Assembly (NCBI GenBank): GCA_947496185.1
Contig: CANMCD010000002.1
Location: 248,001 to 312,000, forward strand
DNA: 64,000 nt
Source of the DNA: an uncultured Tenacibaculum sp.
GTDB taxonomy: Bacteria > Bacteroidota > Bacteroidia > Flavobacteriales > Flavobacteriaceae
Direction of reading: 5' to 3'
The position numbers and the translations under genes were made by a program. The notes beneath the pieces are model-generated. The model searched no databases. It was not told where the DNA came from and saw only the letters and a list, made by a program, of their open reading frames with translations. Numbering within the stretch: position 1 is the first letter of the stretch; every line of letters starts with the position of its first letter. This document shows, one piece after another, positions 63,364 to 64,000 of the stretch.

Positions 63364-64000
63364 ATGAAAGGTAGACTGCTTTTAGATATTCGGGAGTCAC
63401 AGCTTAGAAAGGACGGTTACCCCGTAATTTTTAGATTGTCAAATAAAGGTACGCAAAAAAGCTACTCTTTAGGTCTCCGATTTATGAAAAAAAATTGGGA
63501 TTTTAAAAAGGAAGAACCTAAAACAATAAAAAGAGATATTTTATATATCAAGAAAAAGAAGCTGTTGTTAGAGGAATTGTGTTATAGATCATTAGATGAT
63601 AAAACAATAACTTTTGAATTTATCAAGGCTCAAATGAAAGGGGAAGATGAAGTAAAAAAAGTAAAATGTTTCTATAAGTATTCAGAAAACTATATACAAG
63701 AGATAGAACAAAAGTTAGACGGAAAAGGTTTCAAAAAAGTTGGCAATGCAAATTCTTATAAAGCAGCTATTGCTCAAATGAAAAAATATAAGGCTACGCT
63801 GTTATTAAGTGAAATTGATTATAGGCTTCTATCTGAGTTTAAAACTTGGCAATTTTCAAAAGGAAATAAGAAAAACACAGTAGCTGCATACATGAAGTCT
63901 TTTCGTGCATTGTATAAGGAAGCGGTTAGAAGAAAGCTAGTAGAAGATACAAATCCATTTGAAGGTGTTTTTAAAGGGATAACAGTAAAGAAAAACAGAA
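63364..64000 (+). CDS. Tyrosine recombinase/integrase, N-terminal part (runs off window)
   Basis: The frame from ATG 63364 is open to the window end (212 codons). Residues 1-60 (LLLDIRESQLRKDGYPVIFRLSNKGTQKSYSLGLRF, then NWDF) form the arm-type DNA-binding domain of Bacteroidota phage/ICE integrases. About 105-205 (KYSENYIQEIEQKL ... TVAAYMKSFRALYKEAVRRKLVEDTNPFEG) is the SAM-like core-binding domain. The catalytic R-H-R-Y part is beyond the edge. It lies 130 bp after tRNA-Ala, the usual place for an integrase of an island inserted in that tRNA. Confidence 0.92.
   Translation, partial: MKGRLLLDIRESQLRKDGYPVIFRLSNKGTQKSYSLGLRFMKKNWDFKKEEPKTIKRDILYIKKKKLLLEELCYRSLDDKTITFEFIKAQMKGEDEVKKVKCFYKYSENYIQEIEQKLDGKGFKKVGNANSYKAAIAQMKKYKATLLLSEIDYRLLSEFKTWQFSKGNKKNTVAAYMKSFRALYKEAVRRKLVEDTNPFEGVFKGITVKKNR

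Noticed and set aside
1-64000. CRISPR arrays, rRNA genes and known riboswitches
   Set aside because: No regularly spaced direct repeats, rRNA signatures or recognisable riboswitch cores were seen on reading both strands.

Overview
The window is chromosomal DNA from a low-GC member of the Bacteroidota, almost certainly a marine-type Flavobacteriaceae. The signs are a SusC/SusD pair, a DUF4175 protein, a GIN-domain (DUF2807) protein, a DUF4249 lipoprotein beside a TonB receptor, promoters of the form TTTG-N19-TAnnTTTG, and mostly weak Shine-Dalgarno sequences. The core genes (ybeY, mnmG, tatA, rnr, rpiB, recA, dut, gpsA, mutS, queD, pth, rplY, prs) fit this lineage. I cannot name a genus.

Layout. 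(1) 1-7.5 kb: the right part of a type VI secretion/Rhs locus. It holds a partial helical protein, a 1414-residue Rhs protein with an N-terminal PAAR-like region and a C-terminal tip resembling HYD1-type ADP-ribosyltransferases, its likely immunity gene, and a scrap zone with a beheaded XRE regulator, a 38-bp IS end and small orphan genes. (2) 7.5-23.3 kb: housekeeping genes. Three parS-like palindromes lie around mnmG (12.64, 14.57 and 15.20 kb), and a long AT-rich gap (21.1-22.4 kb) holds repeated TTATCAACA-type boxes and a 55-codon membrane gene. This stretch may be near the replication origin. (3) 23.3-38.7 kb: one long leftward catabolic gene set with tight spacing. In transcription order it is SusC, SusD, alpha/beta hydrolase, HpcH/HpaI aldolase, two NTF2/SnoaL-like proteins, bicupin, HisD-like dehydrogenase, sodium:solute symporter, SDR, a third NTF2/SnoaL-like protein and a ROK repressor. 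It has no glycoside hydrolase, lyase or sulfatase, so it looks like a SusCD-fed pathway for a small molecule. It is the best candidate here for an undescribed system. (4) 39-54 kb: BadF/NAGK-type kinase, recA, dut, gpsA, an ACT-like protein, an MFS exporter, a DUF4249/TonB receptor pair, an RNA methyltransferase, mutS, a MATE pump and an enoyl-CoA hydratase. (5) 54.1-58.3 kb: an IS graveyard. An IS200-type element is split by a 1191-bp IS3-family element (4-bp target duplication, decayed orfB), and two left-end remnants of an IS5-like transposase lie either side of it and of an S41 peptidase gene. (6) 58.4-64 kb: queD, pth, rplY, prs, tRNA-Leu(CAA), an HxlR regulator/oxidoreductase pair between two related ~100-130-bp repeats, and tRNA-Ala(GGC) followed at once by a tyrosine-recombinase gene that runs off the window. 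The last pair looks like the start of an integrated element.

How the parts work together. In region 3, SusCD would import a substrate across the outer membrane and the symporter would carry it, or a product, across the inner membrane. The hydrolase, dehydrogenases, NTF2-like proteins, cupin and aldolase would break it down, under control of the ROK protein. The substrate is not evident from sequence; the HisD-like enzyme resembles sulfopropanediol dehydrogenase (HpsN), which is only a hint. All calls rest on reading the sequence and recalled family motifs; no database search was run.
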